Shown here piece by piece: positions 1-5,917 of a DNA stretch of 7,030 nt. The DNA is from RUG14130 sp045598325 (lineage in GTDB: Bacteria > Bacillota > Clostridia > Christensenellales > Aristaeellaceae): assembly GCA_045598325.1 (NCBI GenBank), contig JAZLLT010000058.1, forward strand, positions 1 to 7,030, given 5' to 3'. A program made the position numbers and the translations under genes. Under the pieces are notes generated by a model that was not told the DNA's origin, ran no database searches, and saw only the letters and a program-made list of their open reading frames with translations. The first letter of the stretch is position 1. Every line of letters begins with the position of its first letter.

Positions 1-12
1 CGTCAGCAGCAA

Positions 13-897
13 TTATTGCTCTTCCTGCTCGTCGCTGTAGCCCAGTTCCTGCATGCGTCTGTCGAGGTTGACGGAGATACCGTCCACCTGCTTGCGCAGG
101 GCGTAGAACAGGTTCACGCAATCCTTGACCGCGCCGGCGCGCATGTTGTTGGCTTCGCTGCGGACACGGGCCTTGATCTCCTTGGCTTCCTTTTGGGCGC
201 CGCGGGTGATTTCGCTTTCGGAAACCAGTTTCTCGGCGCGGGCCTTCGCCTTTTCCACGATGCCGTGCGCATGCTCCTTCGCCTCTTCGAGAATCCCCGC
301 CGCGTCGGCATTGGCCTTCTCAACGATGGAATCCGCCTCGTGCTCCGCGGTCTCGCGGATCTTGCGGGCGCGCTCCTTGGCGGCGTTCACTTTGTTCTCC
401 GCCATCTTCTCGGCGTTCAGCATGATGCGCTCTTTTTCACGGTTGGTGCGGGCGCCGTACTGGATACCTACGGGGATGTTCTGGCGGATATTGTCCACGA
501 TCTCAAGGCAGCCTTCCACATCGACCTTGGGCTTCTGCATGAAGCCGTTCCCGCCGGTGGGCTTGCTGAGCGCCTCGGTGAGGTAATCCAGCAGGGTCAT
601 GACATACTCGCTCTCATCGGGTTCGCCGTCTTCTTCCTGCTCGGTCTCGGGATCGGCTTCCTCGCCGTAACCGGCTTCGGGTTCTTCCTCTGCTTCGGCA
701 TACTCCGCTTCTTCCTCGGCGTATTCCTCTTCCTCATCGGCATAGCCGTCTTCGTACGCTTCGGCGGGCTCTTCGGAAACTTCCTCCTGCTCCCACTCCT
801 GCTGCTCGACTTCTTCCTCCATCACTTCTTCGGAGGTCTCTTCGGGCTGCTGCTCCTGTTCGGGCTGCTCGTACTCGTTCAACCAATCGGCGTTCAT
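13..897 (-). CDS. Acidic N-terminus / long coiled-coil protein of unknown function, downstream of coaD
   Basis: The 294-residue product has three visible parts. Residues 1-97 are extremely rich in Glu, with scattered Tyr, Ala, Pro and Gln, and look disordered. Residues 98-150 form a compact segment containing YVMTLLDYLTEAL and VDVEGCLEIVDNIRQNIP. Residues about 150-256 are an Ala/Glu/Lys/Arg-rich stretch with the look of a continuous coiled coil, like DivIVA or the b/H stalk subunits of ATP synthases. A short tail (257-294) holds NLFYALRKQVDGISVNLDRRM. No signal peptide or membrane segment is seen. The ATG overlaps the coaD stop by four bases (ATGA), and AAAGGAG sits 8 bases upstream, inside coaD, so the two are probably co-translated. 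From memory, coiled-coil proteins annotated as 'ATPase' or DivIVA-like often follow coaD in Clostridia. A structural role at the envelope or division site is inference only. The stop codon is TAA. Confidence 0.8.
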   Translation of the reverse strand: MNADWLNEYEQPEQEQQPEETSEEVMEEEVEQQEWEQEEVSEEPAEAYEDGYADEEEEYAEEEAEYAEAEEEPEAGYGEEADPETEQEEDGEPDESEYVMTLLDYLTEALSKPTGGNGFMQKPKVDVEGCLEIVDNIRQNIPVGIQYGARTNREKERIMLNAEKMAENKVNAAKERARKIRETAEHEADSIVEKANADAAGILEEAKEHAHGIVEKAKARAEKLVSESEITRGAQKEAKEIKARVRSEANNMRAGAVKDCVNLFYALRKQVDGISVNLDRRMQELGYSDEQEEQ

Positions 898-1379
898 GCT
901 TTACTCTCCTTTATGATCGTATCAATGATATTTTGTTTTATTTCAGGCGGGACGAAGGGACCGATGTCTCCCCCGTTTCGTGCCACATCCATGACCAGAC
1001 TCGATGCCACGCTGCCCAGACCGTCTTCGGCGGTCATCAGCAGCGTTTCGATGCCGGTGAGCGCGCGGTTGACTTCCGCGATGCGCTTTTCATACTCGAA
1101 ATCCGCCGTATCCCGCACACCGCGCAGTAGCACATCCGCGTGCAGTTCTTTGGCGAGATTGACGGTAAGTCCGCTCCCCACGACCACCTTTACATTCGGG
1201 ATGCCGGTCAGACACTTTTCCAGCATCTCCTTGCGCTGTTCCGCGCTGATGGTGTAGGTCTTTTCGGCGTTCACCATGATAGCGGCGACGACTTCGTCAT
1301 ACAGGCCCGCGGCGCGTTTCAGAACGGAAATATGTCCGTTTGTGGGCGGGTGGAACGACCCGGCGAACAGTGCCTTCAT
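894..1379 (-). CDS. coaD: Pantetheine-phosphate adenylyltransferase (CoaD)
   Basis: CoaD transfers AMP from ATP to 4'-phosphopantetheine to make dephospho-CoA, the penultimate step of coenzyme A synthesis, in the cytoplasm. The 161-residue length is normal for the family. The nucleotidyltransferase signature is GSFHPPTNGH (residues 7-16). NAEKTYTIS carries the expected active-site Lys40. LLRGVRDTADFEYE (84-97) matches the family's RGLR..ADFEYE block, with Arg86 and Arg89. SSLV at 126-129 followed by NGGDIGPFVPPE (135-146) is the C-terminal motif. The first motif has His10 where most CoaD proteins have Asp (GSFDP), and the usual ISSS triplet is changed to VASS, so this is a divergent member. 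NadD-type enzymes share the GSFxPPT style, but length and the ADFEYE block favour CoaD. The ATG directly follows the rsmD TAA (TAAATG), with GAGGG just upstream inside rsmD. Its end overlaps the next gene by four bases. Confidence 0.93.
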   Translation of the reverse strand: MKALFAGSFHPPTNGHISVLKRAAGLYDEVVAAIMVNAEKTYTISAEQRKEMLEKCLTGIPNVKVVVGSGLTVNLAKELHADVLLRGVRDTADFEYEKRIAEVNRALTGIETLLMTAEDGLGSVASSLVMDVARNGGDIGPFVPPEIKQNIIDTIIKESKA

Positions 1380-1931
1380 TTAATCCCTCTTTTTCAGAAA
1401 ATCCACCTGCGTCTCGCGGTACACGCGGGTATCGTACACCATGAGGCTTTCCGCGTAGTCGGGCTTTGTTTCGCCCAGCCGCTCGGACACGATGACCGCG
1501 TCCTCGGAAAGCATGCGATGCTCCGTCAGGAAGCGGGTGGCGATACCGTAGGTCTCGGTCATGGCATAGGGCGGATCCAGAAAGACGAGATCGAACTGCC
1601 GGTCCGCAATCCGGGGGAGCGCCTGACGATAGTCGGCTTTCAGGAAAGTAACGCCGTCCCTGCCCTTCATGACAGTTTCGATATTGCGGGTGATCGCCTG
1701 CGCCGCCTTCGCGCTACTGTCGCAGATGACCGCGGATGCCGCGCCTCTGCTCATGGCTTCCAGCGCCAGCGCGCCCGTGCCGCCGAACAGATCCAGCACA
1801 CGGGAACCGGGCACCAGTCGCATCAGGATATTGAACAGGGATTCCCGGGTTTTATCCGCCGTGGGACGGGTGGTGTTGCCCTCCGGCGCCACGATGGTCC
1901 TTCCCCGGGCGTCACCTCCGATGATACGCAC
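1380..1931 (-). CDS. rsmD: 16S rRNA (guanine(966)-N(2))-methyltransferase (RsmD)
   Basis: RsmD is an S-adenosylmethionine-dependent enzyme that methylates N2 of guanine 966 in 16S rRNA during 30S assembly. The 183-residue product has the family's start (RIIGGDARGR), the RPTADKTRESLFN block (22-34), the SAM-binding loop DLFGGTGALALEA (47-59) and the catalytic FLDPPY motif (117-122). The start is a GTG at 1929-1931, preceded 7 bases upstream by GGAGG (1939-1943). An ATG four bases further upstream is out of frame, so GTG is the supported start. The gene is first in a unit with coaD, which follows without a gap, and has its own promoter just upstream. The rsmD-coaD pairing is common in Firmicutes. 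The product appears intact. Confidence 0.95.
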   Translation of the reverse strand: MRIIGGDARGRTIVAPEGNTTRPTADKTRESLFNILMRLVPGSRVLDLFGGTGALALEAMSRGAASAVICDSSAKAAQAITRNIETVMKGRDGVTFLKADYRQALPRIADRQFDLVFLDPPYAMTETYGIATRFLTEHRMLSEDAVIVSERLGETKPDYAESLMVYDTRVYRETQVDFLKKRD

Positions 1932-1938
1932 GCATAAT

Positions 1939-1943
1939 CCTCC
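1939..1943 (-). promoter_or_regulatory. Ribosome binding site of rsmD, decides the GTG start
   Basis: GGAGG on the minus strand lies 7 bases before the GTG at 1931. The spacing is ideal for GTG, and the nearby ATG (1933-1935) is in the wrong frame and only 3 bases from this site. Confidence 0.8.
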
Positions 1944-1955
1944 GAGTATGGCTGT

Positions 1956-1984
1956 ATTATATCACATGATTGCAAAATTATCAA
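1956..1984 (-). promoter_or_regulatory. Sigma-A type promoter for rsmD-coaD-coiled-coil unit
   Basis: Reading the minus strand, TTGATA (1979-1984) is separated by 17 bases from a perfect TATAAT (1956-1961). This is five of six matches at -35, six of six at -10 and ideal spacing. The predicted start of transcription is near 1949, about 18 bases before the rsmD GTG. The element sits in a 73-base AT-rich gap after the membrane-protein gene. I see no hairpin plus T-run in that gap, so read-through from the upstream unit is possible. Confidence 0.8.
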
Positions 1985-2004
1985 GCGTTTATTTCAAATC
2001 TGTT

Positions 2005-2760
2005 TCAAATTTCGGGTCCGCGGGTCTTGTGCTGCTTGGGACCGCCGAACATCTTGAGTTTCTTCTTCTTTTTGCGGGAACCCTTCAGCATATCCTTCAC
2101 GGTCTTTTCACGCAGTCTCGGTCCCTGCAGATAGCCCACGCACATCGCGGCGGGCGGCAGGATGGCGGCGGGGATGAACAGCCAGCGCATGAGGGTGAGG
2201 GACGACACATCCAAGGCGGAGCCGTAAGCGCCGATGCCCTTCAGGGAAGAGGTGAGCCCCTCCACGCCGACGGAGCCGAAATCGAACGCGCCCAAGATGG
2301 CGAGGGTGGCTTTCTTCGCGCCCTCAATCTCGGTGACGATGCTCTCGGTGCACCAGCGGGTCATGAAGGCGCAGGGCAGATTGAAGAAGCGGGTGACGAC
2401 GCCGATGACGGTTTCCTGCGCGCCTTCATTGGCAAAAACGATGTTCACGATTGCCAGCAGAACGAGGGGCGCGGCGAGGATGATCGCGGCGCAAACTCCC
2501 TTTTTCGGCTCGTAGACCTCTTTTTCAAGATTGTCCGAAACGGTCTTGTTTTCCGCTTTCAGTTTATTCACGGTATCCCGCACGGTGCAGGCATGCTCGC
2601 CGAAGCCGCAGCCTTCGCCGTACATAACGATCACATAGGCGGCATAGAGCAGCGCGCCCATGACGACGGAGAGCGTGAGCCCACCCACGAAGGAACACAT
2701 CGCGCAGACGATCGCCATCACGATGTGCATGAGGATGCCTTTTTTGATCATGTCAGCCAT
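2005..2760 (-). CDS. Uncharacterised membrane protein with basic C-terminal tail
   Basis: I do not recognise this 251-residue protein as a named family. Likely membrane segments are residues about 9-25 and 28-47 (a tight hairpin of helices), 88-109 and roughly 193-211. A loop at about 48-87 holds GEGCGFGEHAC with two cysteines and a charged stretch. Another at about 110-190 is mixed in character. After the last helix comes GYLQGPRLREKT (209-220). A strongly basic tail follows (KGSRKKKKKLKMFGG, 226-240), likely cytoplasmic by the positive-inside rule. The ATG overlaps the end of alr by eight bases, with AGGAG 7 bases upstream, so translation is probably coupled to alr. Its place in the paaK-ACT-alr unit is the only functional clue, and no role can be assigned. 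Transport or envelope maintenance would be guesses. It ends with TGA. Confidence 0.82.
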   Translation of the reverse strand: MADMIKKGILMHIVMAIVCAMCSFVGGLTLSVVMGALLYAAYVIVMYGEGCGFGEHACTVRDTVNKLKAENKTVSDNLEKEVYEPKKGVCAAIILAAPLVLLAIVNIVFANEGAQETVIGVVTRFFNLPCAFMTRWCTESIVTEIEGAKKATLAILGAFDFGSVGVEGLTSSLKGIGAYGSALDVSSLTLMRWLFIPAAILPPAAMCVGYLQGPRLREKTVKDMLKGSRKKKKKLKMFGGPKQHKTRGPEI

Positions 2761-3871
2761 TTTGAGTCTCCTGTTTTACATATCTTTCCACACGGGCGGA
2801 AAAGCCCAGCATGATTTCGTATGGGATGGTCCCGGCAAGAGATGCCAGTTCGTCGGGGGTGATGGTCTCCTCCCCCATGGTGCCCATGAGCACCACTTCG
2901 TCCCCGCGTTTGACCCCGGGGATATCCGTCACATCCGCCATGAGCATGTCCATGCAGATATTGCCCGCGACGGGCGCGCGCTTTCCGTGCACGAGGACGG
3001 AAGCTTTGCCGCTCAGGATACGGGGATAGCCGTCACCGTAGCCGCAGGGCACGGTCATGATGATGGTGTCGCGGGAGGCGGTGAAGTGCCGCCCGTAGCC
3101 CACGGTGTCGCCGACGCGGAGTGTCCGCAGGGCGATGCAGCTGCTCACGAGTCTCTGCGCGGGACGCACGATACCATTCAATTCTTCGACACCCGTTCCG
3201 TACAGGGCGATGCCCGCGCGGACCATATCGAAGCCAAAGCCGTCTTTCAGCATCGCGGTGCTCGCCGCGGCGTGACAGGTGGGATGATAGCCCCTTGAGA
3301 GGACATACTCCCGCGCCTCAGCAAACTTCCGCTTCTGCAGGAGCGTGAATCCCTCATCGCTGTCCGCCACGCAGAAGTGGGTAAACATGCCGTCCAAACG
3401 CACCTCGGGATGGGCATCGAAGGCATCCAGCACGGAGGAAAGCAGTTCCTTATCGCGGATGCCGATGCGGCTCATGCCGGTATCGATCTTGATCTGGGCG
3501 GAAGCGGGCTTTCCAAGCGTCATCGCGGCCTGCGAGAGCGCCTGCACATCCTCCGCGTCCGTGACCGCCTGGGAAAGGGCGTACAGGACGCTCCGCATGG
3601 CGTCGTCATGATCGCACATGGCGCCCAGCACCACGATGGGAGATATGATGCCGCTTCTGCGCAGTTCCTCGCCCTCGCGGGTGGTCGCCACGGCGAACGC
3701 GTCGGCAAGATACGCTTTCTCAAGGGCATGCGCCACATTCACGGCTCCGTGGCCGTAAGCGTCCGCCTTGACCACGCAGAGCATGCGGACGGAAGAAGGG
3801 ATGCGCGCACGGATGAGCCGGGCATTCTCCAATATCCGGCCGATGTCCGTCTCCAGACAGAGCCTGCTCAC
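2753..3871 (-). CDS. alr: Alanine racemase (Alr), PLP-dependent
   Basis: Alr interconverts L- and D-alanine in the cytoplasm, supplying D-Ala for peptidoglycan. With the GTG start at 3871 the protein is 372 residues, typical for the family. The PLP lysine is Lys35 in VVKADAYGHG. KIDTGMSRIG (128-137) holds the lysine that is carboxylated in characterised enzymes (Lys128) and the PLP-interacting Arg135. HAAAS (200-204) and RAGIALYG (218-225) are further family blocks. The second catalytic base is Tyr259 in VGYGRHF. PCGYGDGYPR and GNICMDM complete the C-terminal beta domain. The frame stays open upstream to 4078, but that extension lies inside the ACT gene and lacks homology. GTG overlaps the ACT stop as GTGA, and AGGTG lies 9 bases before it, so this start is preferred. 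All key residues are present. An eight-base overlap links it to the membrane-protein gene. Confidence 0.94.
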   Translation of the reverse strand: MSRLCLETDIGRILENARLIRARIPSSVRMLCVVKADAYGHGAVNVAHALEKAYLADAFAVATTREGEELRRSGIISPIVVLGAMCDHDDAMRSVLYALSQAVTDAEDVQALSQAAMTLGKPASAQIKIDTGMSRIGIRDKELLSSVLDAFDAHPEVRLDGMFTHFCVADSDEGFTLLQKRKFAEAREYVLSRGYHPTCHAAASTAMLKDGFGFDMVRAGIALYGTGVEELNGIVRPAQRLVSSCIALRTLRVGDTVGYGRHFTASRDTIIMTVPCGYGDGYPRILSGKASVLVHGKRAPVAGNICMDMLMADVTDIPGVKRGDEVVLMGTMGEETITPDELASLAGTIPYEIMLGFSARVERYVKQETQNG

Positions 3872-4299
3872 AGCCTGCGCACCTGTTCCTCGGTGAGGAT
3901 CTTGATGTAGTTGGCAGCCAGCGCCTTCTCGGCAGCCTCCGCATCGGAAAGGCGGAAGATGAGCAGCGCGTCGAAGCCGGAGTTGCGCACGAAGGAGTAC
4001 AGATACTCCACGGACACATTCTCCTTGTCGATGATGGAGAGCACATCGGCAAGCCCGTTGGGTCTGTCCGGCACGCACACCACCAGAACGGGGGTGATGC
4101 GCACGGTGTAGCCCGCTTTTTTGAGCACCTCCATGCCCCTGTCGTTGTCGGAAAGGATCATGCGGCAGATGCCGTAGTTGTCGGTCTCGGCGATGGACAG
4201 CGCCATCAGGTTGATGCCGTTGTCACCCAGGATCTTGCACACCGTGGCCAGAGAGCCCTTCCTGTTTTCAAGAAATACGGAAACCTGTTTGCAAGTCAT
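3868..4299 (-). CDS. Tandem ACT-domain protein, partner of paaK
   Basis: The 143-residue protein appears to be two ACT domains in a row and nothing else. The first (about 5-67) has the typical opening VSVFLENRKGSLATVCKILG, then GINLMALSIAETDNYGICRMI. The second (about 70-143) begins PVLVVCVPDRPNGLADVLSI and contains VSVEYLYSFV. ACT domains bind amino acids or similar small ligands at dimer interfaces, and free-standing pairs are usually sensors or regulators. From family knowledge, stand-alone ACT proteins of this kind (the COG4747 type) often sit next to paaK in anaerobes, which fits here: paaK ends 26 bases upstream. An aromatic ligand is inference from that context. GGAGG (4306-4310) lies 6 bases before the ATG. 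The TGA stop overlaps the GTG of alr by four bases. Confidence 0.9.
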   Translation of the reverse strand: MTCKQVSVFLENRKGSLATVCKILGDNGINLMALSIAETDNYGICRMILSDNDRGMEVLKKAGYTVRITPVLVVCVPDRPNGLADVLSIIDKENVSVEYLYSFVRNSGFDALLIFRLSDAEAAEKALAANYIKILTEEQVRRL

Positions 4300-4305
4300 A
4301 CTATG

Positions 4306-4310
4306 CCTCC
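4306..4310 (-). promoter_or_regulatory. Ribosome binding site of the ACT-domain gene
   Basis: A perfect GGAGG sits in the 26-base gap after paaK, 6 bases before the ATG. It shows that the ACT gene is translated independently, unlike alr downstream, which has only a weak AGGTG and relies on overlap. Confidence 0.75.
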
Positions 4311-4325
4311 ATGAAAGGTCGGTTC

Positions 4326-5630
4326 TTACAGTTTGCGGTTGTCCGTGATATGTTTGGTCTTGCCCTCGGAACGGGGAATGGTGTGAGGCGCGACCAGAAA
4401 GATATTTGCCTTGATGCCCACGACGCTCTTGACCTGCTCGCCGATAAAGCGCTTCGTGCGTTCCAGCATACCGAGGGAGTCGGAGAACATGTCGTCCGTG
4501 ACCTCCACCTGAATATCCAGCGTGTCCTGATTGTTCACGCGGTCCACGATGAGCATATAGTGGGGCATGACGCCGGGCGTCTGGGCGAGGATGCCTTCGA
4601 TCTGGCTGGGGAACACATTGACGCCGCGGATGACCAGCATGTCGTCCGTACGGCCCATGAGGCGCTCCATTTTGCGGAAAGTGCGCCCGCAGGGGCAGGG
4701 ATCGCCGTGGATGACACAGATATCGTGGGTGCGGTAGCGGATCATGGGCATGCCCCGCTTGGTGATGGTGGTGAACACCAGTTCGCCCTTCTCGCCGTCG
4801 GGAAGCGGCTCGCCCGTTTCGGGATTGATGATCTCCGCCAGCACATGGTCTTCGTTGATGTGCATGCCGTCTTTGGCTTCACACTCGAACGCCACGCCGG
4901 GACCTGTGATCTCGGTCAGCCCGTACACATCGTAGGCGTTGATGCCCAGGATCTCCTCGATCTTTTTGCGCATCTCCTCCGTCCAGGGTTCCGCGCCGAG
5001 GCACGCGCCTTTGAGATTGAGGTCCGCCGGGGTGAGCCCCATTTCGCGGATGCTCTCGCCCAGATACAGGGCGTAGGAGGGCGTGCAGCAGAGGAAGGTG
5101 GTGCCCAGTTCCTGCATCATCATGATCTGGCGCTGGGTATTGCCGCTGCTCATGGGCAGCACCATGGCGCCCACGCGGGTCGCGCCCTGATGAGCGCCGA
5201 TGCCGCCGGTGAACAGACCGTAACCATAGCAGTTCTGCACGATGCTCTCGCGGGAAACGCCCATGGCGGTCAGCGTGCGGGCCATCATTTCGGTCCAGTT
5301 TTCGAGGTCGCCCTCGGTGTAGCCCACCACGATGGGCTTGCCGGTGGTGCCGGAAGAACCGTGCATGCGCACGATGTCCTTTTTGTCGACCGCCAGCAGA
5401 CCGTAGGGGAAATTGTCGCGCAGGTCGGTCTTCTCCATGAAGGGCAGCAGGCGCAGATCGTCCACGGATCTGATGTCGGTGGGCTTCACGCCCTTTGCGT
5501 CCATGCGCGCGCGGTACAGGGGTACATTTTCGTACTCGTGCTTCACCGTGGCGATGAGACGCTCGCTCTGAAGTTTAATCAGGTCTGCCCGGTCCATGCA
5601 CTCATATTTCGGATCGCGAATATTTGCCAT
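4326..5630 (-). CDS. paaK: Phenylacetate-CoA ligase (PaaK family, AMP-forming)
   Basis: Enzymes of this family activate phenylacetate or related aryl acids with ATP and CoA, through an acyl-adenylate, giving the aryl-acetyl-CoA, AMP and pyrophosphate. The 434 residues match the usual length of about 430-440. Visible motifs are the N-terminal ENVPLYRARM (34-43), LPFMEKTDLRDNFPYG (62-77), the adenylate-forming P-loop SSGTTGKP (92-99), YGLTE (236-240) with its acidic residue for the adenylate site, and the YRTHD region with a CPCGRT pair of cysteines. A hinge region, GRTDDMLVIRGVNVFPSQIE, follows. Near the C-terminus, EGKTKHI carries the expected catalytic lysine. The gene is first in the unit with the ACT protein and alr. 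AGAAGG lies 7 bases before the ATG and a strong promoter is upstream. Family and context suggest aromatic amino acid fermentation or aryl-acid salvage. The true substrate could instead be indoleacetate or a hydroxyphenylacetate. Confidence 0.93.
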   Translation of the reverse strand: MANIRDPKYECMDRADLIKLQSERLIATVKHEYENVPLYRARMDAKGVKPTDIRSVDDLRLLPFMEKTDLRDNFPYGLLAVDKKDIVRMHGSSGTTGKPIVVGYTEGDLENWTEMMARTLTAMGVSRESIVQNCYGYGLFTGGIGAHQGATRVGAMVLPMSSGNTQRQIMMMQELGTTFLCCTPSYALYLGESIREMGLTPADLNLKGACLGAEPWTEEMRKKIEEILGINAYDVYGLTEITGPGVAFECEAKDGMHINEDHVLAEIINPETGEPLPDGEKGELVFTTITKRGMPMIRYRTHDICVIHGDPCPCGRTFRKMERLMGRTDDMLVIRGVNVFPSQIEGILAQTPGVMPHYMLIVDRVNNQDTLDIQVEVTDDMFSDSLGMLERTKRFIGEQVKSVVGIKANIFLVAPHTIPRSEGKTKHITDNRKL

Positions 5631-5646
5631 ATATGTACCTTCTTGT

Positions 5647-5669
5647 CGATAGAATACACCTATTTATCG
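5647..5669. repeat. Imperfect palindrome between paaK -10 box and ribosome binding site
   Basis: The arms CGATA(g)AATA (5647-5656) and TATTTATCG (5661-5669) pair over nine bases with one bulged G around a CACC loop. The element spans the predicted transcription start (near 5664) of the paaK unit and touches the -10 box. It therefore fits an operator better than an RNA hairpin. Short AT-rich palindromes arise easily by chance, so function is unproven. Confidence 0.4.
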
Positions 5670-5670
5670 T

Positions 5671-5700
5671 ATTATAGCAGAAAAAGCAATGGTTTTGCAA
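5671..5700 (-). promoter_or_regulatory. Promoter of the paaK-ACT-alr-membrane protein unit
   Basis: On the minus strand, TTGCAA (5695-5700) is followed after 18 bases by a perfect TATAAT (5671-5676). The -10 box is preceded by TGC, resembling an extended -10 element. Transcription would start about 34 bases before the paaK ATG. No other convincing promoter lies between the four genes of the unit. Confidence 0.8.
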
Positions 5701-5701
5701 T

Positions 5702-5739
5702 AAGTTTCCGTTATGAATTGTGACAATAGACGGAAATTT
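5702..5739. repeat. Nested inverted repeat in the divergent intergenic region
   Basis: The outer arms AAGTTTCCGT (5702-5711) and ACGGAAATTT (5730-5739) match at nine of ten positions. Within the 18-base interior lies a second palindrome, ATTGT-G-ACAAT (5717-5727), nearly concentric with the outer pair. It lies just upstream of the paaK -35 box, and about 105 bases before the ppdK -35 box. Its position suits a regulator site better than a terminator, because no transcript would end here and no T-run follows in a useful direction. Confidence 0.45.
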
Positions 5740-5844
5740 TTCAAGCGGTACGATTTTGTCCCGTTTTTGCGCGCGAATGTCTATTTAATAGGAAGATTTT
5801 TACTATATTTTACCGTTTTAAACCCAAATGAAAACAAATCCCGC

Positions 5845-5873
5845 TTGCATTCATACACCGCTTATAGTATAAT
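5845..5873 (+). promoter_or_regulatory. Promoter of ppdK
   Basis: TTGCAT (5845-5850) is separated by 17 bases from a perfect TATAAT (5868-5873). The predicted transcription start is near 5880, giving a leader of about 38 bases before the ATG. The surrounding 5700-5860 region is AT-rich, in contrast to the GC-rich genes on either side. Apart from the promoters and the small palindromes listed, I see nothing coding in 5631-5917. Confidence 0.82.
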
Positions 5874-5905
5874 AGGTCGGAAACACATGAATCGGAATTA
5901 TATTT

Positions 5906-5911
5906 AGGAGG
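5906..5911 (+). promoter_or_regulatory. Ribosome binding site of ppdK
   Basis: A perfect AGGAGG lies 6 bases before the ATG at 5918. Together with the strong promoter, this marks ppdK as a gene built for high expression, which makes the early stop codon more notable. Confidence 0.85.
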
Positions 5912-5917
5912 AATCCC

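Noticed and set aside
16..1257. Long plus-strand open frame (413 codons) opposite the coiled-coil and coaD genes, rich in Leu and Phe
   Set aside because: It is the antisense shadow of Glu codons (GAG/GAA read backwards as CTC/TTC). It crosses two recognised genes and has no ribosome binding site.
1932..2004. Terminator after the membrane-protein gene
   Set aside because: No GC-rich hairpin followed by a T-run is visible. There is only a short direct repeat of TTTCAAAT and the rsmD promoter.
1669..2814. Plus-strand open frame of 381 codons across rsmD, the gap and the membrane-protein gene
   Set aside because: It runs through two supported genes and a promoter on the other strand. The His/Asp/Gly-rich translation is typical of antisense artefacts.
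3872..4078. A 69-residue N-terminal extension of alanine racemase in the open frame
   Set aside because: It lies within the ACT gene in another frame, has no homology to Alr, and the GTG at 3871 gives the normal family length.
4311..5723. Plus-strand open frame of 470 codons opposite paaK
   Set aside because: It is antisense to a clear PaaK, is His/Gly/Ala rich as expected from reversed GC-rich codons, and shows no recognisable domain.
5713..5907. A 64-codon plus-strand frame in the divergent gap
   Set aside because: No ribosome binding site precedes it, it begins inside the nested palindrome, and it runs across the ppdK promoter. Its composition reflects AT-rich non-coding DNA.
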